A stretch of 64,000 nucleotides of DNA from positions 675,216-739,215 of the forward strand of contig NZ_KE340326.1 in NCBI RefSeq assembly GCF_000413435.1, in the 5' to 3' direction. Numbering within the stretch: the first letter of the stretch is position 1; each line of letters begins with the position of its first letter. The notes beneath the pieces are model-generated. The model saw only the letters and a program-made list of their open reading frames with translations. It searched no databases and had not been told where the DNA came from. This DNA comes from Campylobacter ureolyticus ACS-301-V-Sch3b. Its GTDB lineage: Bacteria > Campylobacterota > Campylobacteria > Campylobacterales > Campylobacteraceae. Below, in pieces: positions 1 to 9,012 of the stretch. The position numbers and the translations under genes were made by a program.

Positions 1-1646
1 GATGCTATAAATGAAGGAAGTGGCTCAAACTCGCTATCTTCTTTTACTGTTTTACTTAAAATTTGATTAAAATTAAAGGCGTTTTCCCACTTTATTTCAT
101 CACTGACAAGTGGTATTGCTAAATTTAAATCTTTTTGGTATTCAAAATCTTTTGTTTTGTATATTACTTTTGCACTTGCTAAAAGATGTGGTATTAAATT
201 TGATGAGTTTTCATAATAAAAATACTCATCAATATTTGGTGAAACTACAGGTTTTGTTTTTGATAATGTTAAATTTAATGGTTTGAAATTTTCTTTTTTA
301 TCAGCCATTAAATTTGAAATTTGATCACTACTTAATGGGCCTTTTAGATAACTTAATGCAAATCTTGAAGAAATTATTTCTAAATTTGATTCATTTATAT
401 TTTTAACTAAAAAACTTCTTTTTTTAAGATTTGAAATTTGCTCCAACAATTTATTTTTATCACTTTCTCCAACGCCAGTTAGCCCGCTTATTACTCTGTT
501 TTTATCCTGAGCTGTTTGAAGTCTTCCAATAAACCAAGTGCCTATGTTAGAAAGACCTTTGTAGTCTAGATCTATTGGGTTTTGCGTTGATAAAACACAT
601 CCAATACCAAAAGCTCTTGCTTGTTTTAAAAGTGTTAGCATTGGTGTTTTTGATGGAGGGTTTGAAGTTGGTGGGAAAAAGCCAAAAATTTCATCCATAT
701 ATAAAATCATTCTTAAACTACTTGTGCCATCAGTTGTTCGCATCCATCTTATGATTTCATTTAAAAGCAAGGTTACAAAAAACATTCTTTCATCATCATT
801 TAGATGTGAAATTGTAAAGATATTGCATCTTGCTTTTCCACTATCATTAAAAAGCATTTTTGAAATATCAAGTTTTTCGCCTTTGCACCACTGTGAAAAT
901 GACGGACTTGCGATTAAGGAGTTTAGCTTCATCGCAAATTCCATTCTTTTATTTGCCGGATAAAGAGTTTCTACATCAAAAACTCCAAGCTTTAAAAATG
1001 GCGGAGTTACTATTTGATGAATTAAATCTGCAATACTTAAATTTATATTTTTTTTGAAATTTTCTAAAAATATATTTTGTAAAAAAAGCTCTTTTGAATT
1101 GTCATTTTCTCCTATTAGCGATAATACTGAGTTTGATAAAGACAGTGTGTATTCATTTAGGCTTTCTTCATCTAAATTTAGAGGTGCTTCAAAATTACTT
1201 AAAAGACTTACACCAAGTCCAGAGCTACTTTTTGGAGTAAATATCTTAAACTCAGCACTGTTTTTTAATAAATTTACTCTATCTAAACTTTGAAATGACC
1301 CCTCAATACCATTTTTCCAAATTTCAGCTGTTTTTTCTGCCAACTCTTTTGTTGTCATACCTTTGCTTTTTGCCTCATTTTCATCAATATATGGTAAAAA
1401 GTCATCTGCTTGCATTTTTGGAAAAGCAAGAGCTAAATTTGTCATATCGCCTTTTGGATCGATTACAATTGAAGGGATATTATCAATAGCAGCTTCTTCT
1501 AAAAGCGTAATTCCAAGACCAGTTTTTCCACTTCCAGTCATTCCAATAATTGCTGCGTGAGTTGTTAAGTCTTTGTTTTTATACAAAAATGGCTCACCGT
1601 TTTCTTTAAGTCCTAAATAAAATAATTTTAAATTTTCTTGTAGCAT
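1..1646 (-). CDS. HerA-like ATP-binding protein (DUF853 type), 3' end beyond window
   Basis: Read on the minus strand from ATG at 1646 (GAGGCG about 5 nt upstream) to the window edge; about 548 residues are visible with no stop. A Walker A motif GMTGSGKT lies at residues 35-42, a DPKGD box at 63-67, and a Walker-B-like strand ending LYMDEIFGF follows about 240 residues later. This order is typical of the HerA/FtsK-like DUF853 ATPases, which are usually near 800 aa in bacteria, so part of the C-terminus is missing here. These cytosolic P-loop ATPases are presumed DNA translocases, but their role is not established. It is divergent from the metF-like gene. The family call is secure; the function is not. 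Confidence 0.8.
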   Translation of the reverse strand, partial: MLQENLKLFYLGLKENGEPFLYKNKDLTTHAAIIGMTGSGKTGLGITLLEEAAIDNIPSIVIDPKGDMTNLALAFPKMQADDFLPYIDENEAKSKGMTTKELAEKTAEIWKNGIEGSFQSLDRVNLLKNSAEFKIFTPKSSSGLGVSLLSNFEAPLNLDEESLNEYTLSLSNSVLSLIGENDNSKELFLQNIFLENFKKNINLSIADLIHQIVTPPFLKLGVFDVETLYPANKRMEFAMKLNSLIASPSFSQWCKGEKLDISKMLFNDSGKARCNIFTISHLNDDERMFFVTLLLNEIIRWMRTTDGTSSLRMILYMDEIFGFFPPTSNPPSKTPMLTLLKQARAFGIGCVLSTQNPIDLDYKGLSNIGTWFIGRLQTAQDKNRVISGLTGVGESDKNKLLEQISNLKKRSFLVKNINESNLEIISSRFALSYLKGPLSSDQISNLMADKKENFKPLNLTLSKTKPVVSPNIDEYFYYENSSNLIPHLLASAKVIYKTKDFEYQKDLNLAIPLVSDEIKWENAFNFNQILSKTVKEDSEFEPLPSFIA

Positions 1647-1665
1647 TTTCGCCTCTTTTTAAAAG

Positions 1666-1732
1666 TTTTTTGTATGATACCATATCAAGGTTTAAGAAAA
1701 AGCAAAATTTTAATTTGTTATCATACAAAAAA
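1666..1732. promoter_or_regulatory. mirrored divergent promoter region
   Basis: A perfect 14-bp inverted repeat (arms 1666-1679 and 1719-1732, 39 nt apart) places the same -10-like sequence TATCAT plus ACAAAAAA in front of both divergent genes: 1719-1724 on plus and 1674-1679 on minus. Campylobacter promoters need little beyond the -10, so I infer back-to-back promoters. A shared repressor site is also possible. Confidence 0.4.
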
Positions 1733-1749
1733 ATAATTTAAGGAAAAAT

Positions 1750-2643
1750 ATGTTTTTTGAAAAACTTAAAAACAATGAAAGTGGAATTTTGCTTTATGGA
1801 CAAACACCACCAAAGCAAAATCATCAAAACTTAGAAAATTTACTTGAACTTAGAAAAAAAAGACTTAACTTGCTTGATGTTGATGGTATCGTTATATATG
1901 ATCTGCAAGATGAGGGCGATAGAAATGATGAAAAAAGAACTTTTGAGTTTGTAAAAACTATAGATCCGTACGAATATTATAAGTCTTTAGAGCTTAAATT
2001 TCCAGGTATTATTTATAAATCAGTAGGAAAATACAGCCAAGATGAGTTTATAAAAAGTTTAAAATTTGATAAAAATATAGCAAATGTTTTTGTTGGAGCT
2101 AGTTCAAAAGATCAAAAAATAAAACTTAGTTTAAAAAAAGCTTATGAGATCAAAAAAGAATTTGCAAAAGATATCCCACTTGGTGGAATTTGCATACCTG
2201 AAAGACATGAGGCAAAACACAATGAGCACTTAAAAGTGGCAAATAAAACATTAAATGGTTGTGAGTTTTTTATAACTCAAGCGGTTTATAATGCGATAAA
2301 TGCCAAGAATTTTATAGATGATTATGCAAAATTAAATATAAAAAAAGTTCCCATTATTTTTACTTTCACGCCATGTGGAAGCTTAAAAACACTTGAGTTT
2401 ATGAAGTGGCTTGGTATTTCAATTCCGCCATTTTTGGAAAATAGGCTAAAAAATAGTATTGATATTTTACAAAGTTCAGTTTCGCTTAGTTTTGAAATGT
2501 TTGAGTTTATATATAGATATGCTAAAAATAAAGGCGTTGTTGTTGGGGCAAATGTTGAAAGTATTTCAACTAGAAAAGTTGAAATAGAAGCATCTATTAA
2601 GCTATTGCAAGATATAAAAAGAAGTATTGATAGAAAAGTTTGA
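1750..2643 (+). CDS. methylenetetrahydrofolate reductase-like protein
   Basis: 297 residues; ATG preceded by AAGGA at 1739-1743. It resembles the divergent branch of the MetF/MTHFR TIM-barrel superfamily: a GGICIPERH segment (about residues 148-156), CEFFITQAVYN (about 173-183), and PIIFTFTPCGS followed by MKWLGISIP (about 202-228) match positions conserved among MTHFR-like proteins. Classical MetF reduces 5,10-methylene-THF to 5-methyl-THF for methionine synthesis. Whether this divergent form does so or acts on another folate-linked step cannot be told from sequence. It is monocistronic, with a strong terminator directly after the stop. Confidence 0.65.
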   Translation: MFFEKLKNNESGILLYGQTPPKQNHQNLENLLELRKKRLNLLDVDGIVIYDLQDEGDRNDEKRTFEFVKTIDPYEYYKSLELKFPGIIYKSVGKYSQDEFIKSLKFDKNIANVFVGASSKDQKIKLSLKKAYEIKKEFAKDIPLGGICIPERHEAKHNEHLKVANKTLNGCEFFITQAVYNAINAKNFIDDYAKLNIKKVPIIFTFTPCGSLKTLEFMKWLGISIPPFLENRLKNSIDILQSSVSLSFEMFEFIYRYAKNKGVVVGANVESISTRKVEIEASIKLLQDIKRSIDRKV

Positions 2644-2672
2644 AAAATCAAGCCCAATTGCTTGATTTTTTT
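2644..2672 (+). terminator. Rho-independent terminator after the metF-like gene
   Basis: A 10-bp perfect stem (2644-2653 pairs with 2660-2669), a 6-nt loop and a run of T residues. It begins one base after the metF-like stop codon. Confidence 0.85.
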
Positions 2673-2680
2673 AGATTCTA

Positions 2681-2838
2681 TTTAAAAAATCTATCAAAAA
2701 GGTTGAAAATATCAGCTATAACACTTATAAATGTTAAAATTGTTATGGTTGCTGCAATAAGTCTTTATGCTCTTTTTTATGGCTGATTTGAAGATATTTT
2801 TTTTGATAATTTAAAATAATCACTTAAATTTTAGAATT
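2681..2838 (-). pseudogene. possible frameshifted small membrane-protein remnant
   Basis: Between the terminator and dxr, the minus strand has two short open stretches in different frames that would join into one peptide of about 48 residues: a basic N-terminal part (includes YLQISHKKEHKD) and a hydrophobic end (AATITILTFISVIADIF, then LFDRFFK and stop TAG near 2681). A single indel near 2760 would fuse them. I do not recognise a family. It may be a decayed small gene or chance. Confidence 0.2.
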
Positions 2839-3915
2839 TTATACTAATTTTTTAGCAAATTCTCTTACTTTTTTATCCATTTCAAAAATTTCATCCAAAT
2901 TTAAAGGCTTAAAAGAGGCAAATTTATCTAAACTTTCAAAAATTATTTTTTTAATATCTAAAAATTTGCACTCATTATTTAAAAATTTATTAACATAAAT
3001 TTCATTTGCAGCATTTATTATCACTCCTAAATCAGGGTTTTTTATAACTTCATCTTTTAGTGAAAAAACTGGATATTTTTCTAAATTAATTTTTTCAAAT
3101 TTAAGCCCTTTTTCTAAACTCAACAAATCAAAATGCTCTAAAATAGGCTCATTTATCTCATCTAAAACGGCATTTGCAATTGCAAGTTTCATATCTGTTT
3201 TTGAGATATGAGCCGTGGTTGAGCCATCAATAAACTCAATTAATGCGTGAATCGTTGAGGTTCTTTCAATGAATGCATCTAAATTTGAAACTTTATAAAG
3301 ATGAAACGCTTCCATTATTTCAAAAAGTTTATTCATCATAGTTGCACTATCGATTGTTATTTTTGCTCCCATGCTCCAATTTGGATGCTTTAGTGCATCT
3401 TTTGGAGTTGCATTTTTAAGCGTATTTAAATTGGTATCTCTAAATGCTCCTCCACTTGCAGTGATTATCATCTTATGAATTTTCATCTCTTTTAGTAGAA
3501 ATTTAAGCCCAAAATGCTCACTATCAATTGGAATTATTTTTTTTGTATCAAGAAATTTCCCAGCCACAACCAAGCTTTCTTTATTTGCAAGGCATAAAGT
3601 TTTATTTAAATTTTGTGTTTTAATACTTGGCTTTAGTCCAGCAAAACCAACAAGGGCGTTTATTATCTTCTTGCTTTTACAGTTTTCAAGCATTTTTAAA
3701 AGTCCATTTTCACCAACAAAAACGGTTTTGTGATTTACTGATTTAACTAAACTCTCATCACCAACACAAACAAATTTTGGTTTAAATTTTGAAATTTGTA
3801 AATTTAGCAAATCTACATTTTTATTACAGCTTAATGCTTCAACTTCAATGTTAAATTTATTGGCTATAAGAAGCGAATTTACGCCAATTGATCCAGTTGA
3901 GCCTAAAACTACCAT
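2839..3915 (-). CDS. dxr: 1-deoxy-D-xylulose 5-phosphate reductoisomerase
   Basis: 358 residues, normal for Dxr. Converts DXP to 2-C-methyl-D-erythritol 4-phosphate with NADPH, the committed step of the MEP isoprenoid pathway in the cytosol. The N-terminal Rossmann motif reads LGSTGSIG; further marks are ALVGFAG, CLANKESLVVAG, the metal/substrate segment IPIDSEH, ITASGGAF and the SMGAKITIDSATMMNK block. The ATG overlaps the cdsA stop (ATGGTAG), with no separate Shine-Dalgarno, so translation is probably coupled to cdsA. cdsA-dxr order is common in bacteria because both feed membrane and lipid synthesis. Confidence 0.97.
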   Translation of the reverse strand: MVVLGSTGSIGVNSLLIANKFNIEVEALSCNKNVDLLNLQISKFKPKFVCVGDESLVKSVNHKTVFVGENGLLKMLENCKSKKIINALVGFAGLKPSIKTQNLNKTLCLANKESLVVAGKFLDTKKIIPIDSEHFGLKFLLKEMKIHKMIITASGGAFRDTNLNTLKNATPKDALKHPNWSMGAKITIDSATMMNKLFEIMEAFHLYKVSNLDAFIERTSTIHALIEFIDGSTTAHISKTDMKLAIANAVLDEINEPILEHFDLLSLEKGLKFEKINLEKYPVFSLKDEVIKNPDLGVIINAANEIYVNKFLNNECKFLDIKKIIFESLDKFASFKPLNLDEIFEMDKKVREFAKKLV

Positions 3916-4664
3916 ATATAAATTAAACTCATAGCAATAGCGCCAAAAAAGTAGCTGTCTATTCTATCAAGCATTCCACCATGTCCTGGGAATATCTCAC
4001 CACTATCTTTAACTCCAGCTTTTCTTTTTAGATAGCTTTCAAACAAATCCCCAAAAATTCCAGCAACAACGATAAAAATAGTTGAAATTAAAGGATTTGG
4101 CAGTGTTCCTGCATCCATGAAAAATGCGTAATAAGCCCCACCTACAAATACAGCACAAACTACACCACCAAGAAGTCCTTCAAGTGTTTTGTTAGGCGAT
4201 GTTTGACAAAAACCGTGTGAGCCAAAAGCTTTGCCGATAAAATATGCACCACTATCTGCACAGGCAATTATCACAAGTAGATAAACAAGGCAAGTAATGC
4301 CTAAAACTTGATATATGCTAAACATTATAAATATTGGAGCTAGCGGATAGATAAGCACTTTTAAAGAATTTAAATTTTCACTATTTTTATAGGCTAAAAA
4401 TGAGCTTGCAACAAGTAAAGTAAGTGCTATAAATTTATAAACATGTGAAAAGCTATTTCCTGAAAAAATTGCAAATATTATAAAAAGTCCAACGCCAAGT
4501 GGGATGATAGTTTCATCATCGATTTTATAAAGCTTTAAAGCCTCACTTAAAGATAATGCTAAAACAGCTGCAAATATTAAAAAGTTGAGCAAATACAAGT
4601 CTAGCCAAACAAGCACAAGTAGTGCTAAAATGAGTATCCCTGCTGTTTTTAAGCGAGTTTTCAT
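3909..4664 (-). CDS. cdsA: phosphatidate cytidylyltransferase
   Basis: Makes CDP-diacylglycerol from phosphatidate and CTP at the inner membrane, the branch point to phospholipids. I place the start at ATG 4664, giving 251 residues beginning MKTRLKTAG, because AAAGGA lies 8 nt upstream; an in-frame upstream ATG at 4694 has no such site. Several hydrophobic segments precede the C-terminal CdsA signature (KRKAGVKDSGEIFPGHGG followed by LDRIDS). The stop overlaps the start of dxr, so the two are co-translated. Confidence 0.96.
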   Translation of the reverse strand: MKTRLKTAGILILALLVLVWLDLYLLNFLIFAAVLALSLSEALKLYKIDDETIIPLGVGLFIIFAIFSGNSFSHVYKFIALTLLVASSFLAYKNSENLNSLKVLIYPLAPIFIMFSIYQVLGITCLVYLLVIIACADSGAYFIGKAFGSHGFCQTSPNKTLEGLLGGVVCAVFVGGAYYAFFMDAGTLPNPLISTIFIVVAGIFGDLFESYLKRKAGVKDSGEIFPGHGGMLDRIDSYFFGAIAMSLIYIW

Positions 4665-4715
4665 AATGCATCCTTTTGTAGAAATTTTAAACACATTTTA
4701 TCTAAATTTACTTAT

Positions 4716-6032
4716 TTAAGTCTTTAAAATAGTAATTGTTTTGTAGTTTATGTAATTTACAAATGCTCCATCAACCACTTTTACATTTGCTCTTTTTGTG
4801 TAATCAACTTCAAAATTTCCACTATTTTTAACGCTAAAATTAACACAAATTTTTGCTGCTATTTTAATTATTTCATCGCTTAAGTTTTGTTTATTTGTTT
4901 TAACTATCACATGAGTTGATGGGATATCTTTTAGATGAAACCAAAAATCATCTTTTTTTGAGTTTTTAAGTAGACTTATATTTCCTTTTTCATTTTTTCC
5001 AACAGAGATTTTAAAATCACCTATATAAAAATTTTCTATTATCTCGCTTTCCTTATTTAAAGGAAGTTTTTTACTTTTTTTAGGAAACAAAGCTTCAATT
5101 TCATCTAAATTTGAGACATTTTTGACTAATTCTTTCAAATTTTGAAAAAACTCTATTTTTTCATTTAAATTTGCTTTTTCAAATTTAACTCCACTAGCTT
5201 TTTGCCTTAGTTTTTTACTCTCATCAAAGAGTCTTTTTGCTTCAAGTTTTGGGCTTTTTTCACATTTAAAAAAAACATCATTTCCGTCAAAATCTTTTAA
5301 AACAAACTCTTTTTGAAAATCATTTAAAAGATGTAAGTTTGCTGTTAAAATTTCACCTTTTTTATTCAAATTTATTGATTTTTCAAGTAAATTTTCTTGG
5401 CTTTCTAGCTCAGTTAAATTTTTAGTTAAACTATCTATTTTTTTATCTAAAATTGCTATTTTTGAATTTTTTATATCAAAAAGCTTTTTTGAGTTTATTT
5501 TTTCAAACTCACTTTTTAAAAACTCATCAAAATTTACAATTATTTGGCTTGGCTTTTCTTTTATTGTGATTTGGCTTAAATGTTTTAAAGTTTTTCCAGG
5601 TTTTATTCTTCTATTTGCATTTTCATAATGACTTAAAGCTTCTAGTATATTATCATTTTCATCTGTTATTATGATATTTGTAAATCGCCCTGTAAATTCA
5701 AAATATAAATTTGAAACTATCTCTTTGTAGCTTCCACTTTTTTTTGCTTTTATAAAAAGTATTCTATTGTTTTCTAAAACTTCTAAATTTATTAAATTTG
5801 ACGCATTAAATCTTTTACTTAAAACTACATCAAAAGGTGCTTTATAGCTTTTAAAATGTTTGTAATCATCGTTTTTATAAATAGCTGAGTTTTGCTTATC
5901 CATATCAAAAAAAATGGAATTTTGTTTATCAAATTCTATCAAAACAACTCTATCGCCAACTCTTTTTATACTGTTTATTTTTTCAAATTTTTTTAAAAAA
6001 TCCGCAATTTGCATTAATATTTTATACTTCAT
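4716..6032 (-). CDS. rqcH: RqcH/NFACT-family ribosome quality control protein
   Basis: 438 residues. An NFACT-N-like region (about 1-150, including FTGRFTNIIITDENDNILEA) is followed by a charged coiled-coil middle (about 190-310) and an NFACT-R (DUF814) domain near 340-430 with FWFHLKDIPSTHVIV. Bacterial RqcH binds stalled 50S-peptidyl-tRNA complexes and adds alanine tails. Older annotations call such proteins fibronectin-binding (FbpA). It is shorter than the B. subtilis protein (about 570 aa), as seen in other epsilonproteobacteria. It stands alone, divergent from leuC. ATG 6032 has a weak AGAG just upstream; a second Met at residue 7 is an alternative start. Confidence 0.85.
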   Translation of the reverse strand: MKYKILMQIADFLKKFEKINSIKRVGDRVVLIEFDKQNSIFFDMDKQNSAIYKNDDYKHFKSYKAPFDVVLSKRFNASNLINLEVLENNRILFIKAKKSGSYKEIVSNLYFEFTGRFTNIIITDENDNILEALSHYENANRRIKPGKTLKHLSQITIKEKPSQIIVNFDEFLKSEFEKINSKKLFDIKNSKIAILDKKIDSLTKNLTELESQENLLEKSINLNKKGEILTANLHLLNDFQKEFVLKDFDGNDVFFKCEKSPKLEAKRLFDESKKLRQKASGVKFEKANLNEKIEFFQNLKELVKNVSNLDEIEALFPKKSKKLPLNKESEIIENFYIGDFKISVGKNEKGNISLLKNSKKDDFWFHLKDIPSTHVIVKTNKQNLSDEIIKIAAKICVNFSVKNSGNFEVDYTKRANVKVVDGAFVNYINYKTITILKT

Positions 6033-6100
6033 AACTCTAATTTTAGCAAAATTTAGATAAAATCTTTCAGTTTAAATAAAAATTAATTAAAAGGGATTTG

Positions 6101-7366
6101 ATGAAACAAACAATTACTGAAAAAATTTTCAGCAATCACGTAGGACATGAGGTAAAAGCTGGGCAAATAATAGATAGTAAAATTGATATGGTTATAGGAA
6201 ATGATATAACAACACCAATTTCCATAAAAGCTTTTAAAGAAAGCGGTGCAAAAAGCCTTGCGAACCCAGATGGTTTTGCCATTGTTATGGATCACTACAT
6301 CCCAGCCAAAGATATTTTAAGTGCAAATCAAGCAAAAATTTCAAGAGATTTTGCGTATGAGCATAACTTAAAAAACTATTTTGATGAAAAAGATATGGGA
6401 ATTGAGCATGCACTTTTGCCTGAAAAAGGACTTGTAATTCCAGGAGATGTGATAATAGGAGCTGACTCTCACACCTGTACTCACGGAGCTTTAGGAGCTT
6501 TTGCAACAGGTATGGGAAGTACTGATTTAGCTTATGCGATGATAACTGGAAAAAACTGGTTTAAAGTACCTGAAACAATAAAAATTGTTTTTAAGAAAAA
6601 ACCTGCACAGTATGTTTATGGAAAAGATTTAATTTTAGAAGTAATTAGACAAATTGGCGTTGATGGAGCACTTTATAAAGCTTTGGAATTTACAGGCGAG
6701 AGCGTTCAGTATTTGGATATGGATTCAAGATTTAGTCTTTGTAATATGGCCATAGAAGCAGGCGGAAAAAGCGGTATAATCGCAGTTGATGAAATAACAA
6801 AAGAGTTTTTAAAAGATAAAAATTTAAGAGATGAGCCAAAGTATTTTTACTCAGATGAGGGAGCAAATTATACAAAAGTTATAGAAATAGATACCTCAAA
6901 GCTAGATCCAGTAATTGCATATCCATTTTTACCAAGTAATGGAAAAAGCGTAAGAGAGGCTGTTAAAGACGATATCGCAATTGATCAAGCTTTTATAGGA
7001 AGTTGCACAAATGGAAGATTGAGTGATTTAAGAATTGCAGCAAGTATTTTAAAAGGTAAAAAAGTAGCTCGCAAAACTCGTCTTATAATAACACCAGCTA
7101 CACAAAAAATAGCCCTACAAGCGCAAAAAGAGGGACTTATTGATATTTTTATACAAGCTGGTGCAGTTGTAAGTAATCCAACCTGTGGAGCTTGTCTTGG
7201 TGGATATATGGGAATTTTAGGAGCAGGAGAAAGATGCATCTCTACAACAAATAGAAATTTTGTAGGTAGGATGGGCGATAGAAGTAGCGAGGTTTATCTT
7301 GCAAACTCAGCTGTTGCAGCAGCTTCAGCTATAGCTGGAAAAATTGCTGATCCAAGGGATTTATAA
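6101..7366 (+). CDS. leuC: 3-isopropylmalate dehydratase large subunit
   Basis: 421 residues from ATG 6101 (AAGGG five nt upstream; a TTG directly before it is in frame but unlikely to be used). An aconitase-superfamily enzyme isomerising 2- to 3-isopropylmalate in leucine synthesis. The [4Fe-4S] cysteines are visible in [17 protein letters not shown] and PTCGACLGG. The length of about 420 fits the archaeal/LeuC2-type subfamily rather than the 470-aa enterobacterial form, so homoaconitase-like activity is a formal alternative. The small subunit LeuD is not next to it in this window, which is unusual since leuCD are often paired. Confidence 0.92.
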   Translation: MKQTITEKIFSNHVGHEVKAGQIIDSKIDMVIGNDITTPISIKAFKESGAKSLANPDGFAIVMDHYIPAKDILSANQAKISRDFAYEHNLKNYFDEKDMGIEHALLPEKGLVIPGDVIIGADSHTCTHGALGAFATGMGSTDLAYAMITGKNWFKVPETIKIVFKKKPAQYVYGKDLILEVIRQIGVDGALYKALEFTGESVQYLDMDSRFSLCNMAIEAGGKSGIIAVDEITKEFLKDKNLRDEPKYFYSDEGANYTKVIEIDTSKLDPVIAYPFLPSNGKSVREAVKDDIAIDQAFIGSCTNGRLSDLRIAASILKGKKVARKTRLIITPATQKIALQAQKEGLIDIFIQAGAVVSNPTCGACLGGYMGILGAGERCISTTNRNFVGRMGDRSSEVYLANSAVAAASAIAGKIADPRDL

Positions 7367-7375
7367 AGATTTAAA

Positions 7376-7939
7376 ATGTATGAAAATTGCGTTATTTTAG
7401 CTGGTGGGAAAAGCTCTAGAATGGGAAGAGACAAATCACTTTTGCCATTTGAAAATTTTCACACTTTAACGCATTTTCAAGTTTTTAAATTTAGTAAAAT
7501 CTTTAAAAATGTTTTTGTAAGTTCTAAATTTGATAAATTTAACGGTGAATTTAAACTTATTAAAGATACTTTTGATGATTTTTCGCCAATGGGCGGACTT
7601 TACTCAGTTCTATCAAATTTTAAAAATCAAAATGTTTTTATAATAGCTGTTGATATGCCTTTTGTAAAATTTGAAACTATAAATTTACTTTATGAAAACT
7701 TAGATAAAAACGAAATTTGCGTTGCAAAAGATAAAGAGCATATTCATAGTTTGTGCGGATTTTACAATTCAAATTTGAGTGATTTAGCCTTGTCTTTATA
7801 TGAAGAAAACATTCATAAAATAAAAGCTTTATTTCAAAAGTCCAAATTTAAAAGCGTTTTTTTTGATGATGAAAAAGAGTTTTTAAATTTGAACTACTTT
7901 AACGAATATGAAAAAGCAATAAAAAAAGGAAATTTATGA
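7376..7939 (+). CDS. mobA: molybdenum cofactor guanylyltransferase
   Basis: 187 residues. Transfers GMP from GTP to molybdopterin to form the MGD cofactor used by DMSO-reductase-family enzymes such as formate dehydrogenase and nitrate reductase. The nucleotide-binding signature LAGGKSSRMGRDKSLLPF sits at residues 8-25, and VDMPF (about 104-108) supplies the metal-binding aspartate. It overlaps pldA by 4 nt (ATGA). mobA-pldA adjacency is also known in C. jejuni, which supports both calls. Confidence 0.93.
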   Translation: MYENCVILAGGKSSRMGRDKSLLPFENFHTLTHFQVFKFSKIFKNVFVSSKFDKFNGEFKLIKDTFDDFSPMGGLYSVLSNFKNQNVFIIAVDMPFVKFETINLLYENLDKNEICVAKDKEHIHSLCGFYNSNLSDLALSLYEENIHKIKALFQKSKFKSVFFDDEKEFLNLNYFNEYEKAIKKGNL

Positions 7940-8994
7940 AAAAAATAGTCTATTTATCACTAATAGCAACTTTGTCTTTGGCAAATAATTTTAGTGATGA
8001 AGTGTATCAAAAATCACTTAAAAAAGCTATGGAGTTTGAAAAAAAGGGTGATTATAAAAATGCAATGCTTGAGTATAAAAAGCTTGCTGAGTTTTCAAAA
8101 ACACAAAATGAAATTTTACAAAAAGAAGTGGTTAAAGAAAACATTAATACCTTAAATAAATCGCAAGATGAGGCAAAGCCCCACTATGTAGATTTAAATT
8201 CTCAAAACCTAGATGAGCCAAAAACTGCTTTAAGCAGTGAAGAAATTACACCTAAAATCTCACAAAAATCAAAATCCTTATATCCAAAAGCAGATGAAGA
8301 AAATCCTCAGTGGCTTTATATGTATGAGCTAACTTATGTAGGTTATGCGTATGATTTTGGCAAAAAGCCAGATAGAAAAAAAGGTGAAGCTAAATTTCAA
8401 ATAAGTTTTCAAAAACCAATTGTTGATGATATTTTAGGTCTTGATGAAACTTGGAGCGTGGCTTATACTCAAAAATCTTTTTGGCAAATTTCACAAGATT
8501 CAGCTCCGTTTAGAACAACTGATTATGAGCCTGAAATTTTTGTAACTATACCAACTGATTTCTTAGGGCTTGATTATTTTAGAGTTGGATTTAATCATCA
8601 CTCAAACGGTGAAGCAGAAGAAACTTCAAGATCTTGGAATAGGATTTTTGCAAGCACTAGCTTTAATTTAGGAAATTTACGCATAACTCCAAGAGTTTGG
8701 CACTCATTTACCTTCGATAAAACCAATGATGATATAAGACAGTATTTAGGCTATGGAGATATTAAATTTAACTATGATATTGGAAATCATCACTTAACAG
8801 CTTTGTGGAGAAATAACTTAAGATTTGATAAGGAAAACCGCGGAGCGATAGAATTAAATTATTATTTCCCACTTCCATTTTTTAAAGAACTTCACGGATT
8901 TGTGCAGTATTTTAGTGGATATGGTGAGAGCTTGATTGATTATAATAAACATGTGGATAAGGTAATGCTAGGCATCGCGTTTTATGAAAACTAA
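7936..8994 (+). CDS. pldA: outer membrane phospholipase A
   Basis: 352 residues with a signal peptide (MKKIVYLSLIATLSLA). OMPLA is a beta-barrel lipase of the outer membrane that degrades mislocalised phospholipids. The catalytic triad can be placed: His221 and Ser223 in NHHSNG (220-225) and Asn235 in SRSWNR (231-236), matching His142/Ser144/Asn156 of the E. coli enzyme. Before the barrel lies a hydrophilic extension of about 100 residues (about 20-120) with a TPR-like charged helix, longer than in E. coli. It overlaps mobA; the GntP gene follows 18 nt on with its own strong ribosome site. Confidence 0.93.
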   Translation: MKKIVYLSLIATLSLANNFSDEVYQKSLKKAMEFEKKGDYKNAMLEYKKLAEFSKTQNEILQKEVVKENINTLNKSQDEAKPHYVDLNSQNLDEPKTALSSEEITPKISQKSKSLYPKADEENPQWLYMYELTYVGYAYDFGKKPDRKKGEAKFQISFQKPIVDDILGLDETWSVAYTQKSFWQISQDSAPFRTTDYEPEIFVTIPTDFLGLDYFRVGFNHHSNGEAEETSRSWNRIFASTSFNLGNLRITPRVWHSFTFDKTNDDIRQYLGYGDIKFNYDIGNHHLTALWRNNLRFDKENRGAIELNYYFPLPFFKELHGFVQYFSGYGESLIDYNKHVDKVMLGIAFYEN

Positions 8995-9012
8995 GCTTTA
9001 AGGAGGCTTATT

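Noticed and set aside
724..1560. Several plus-strand open frames of 60-80 codons.
   Set aside because: All lie antisense to the HerA-like ATPase, whose motifs are clear on the minus strand.
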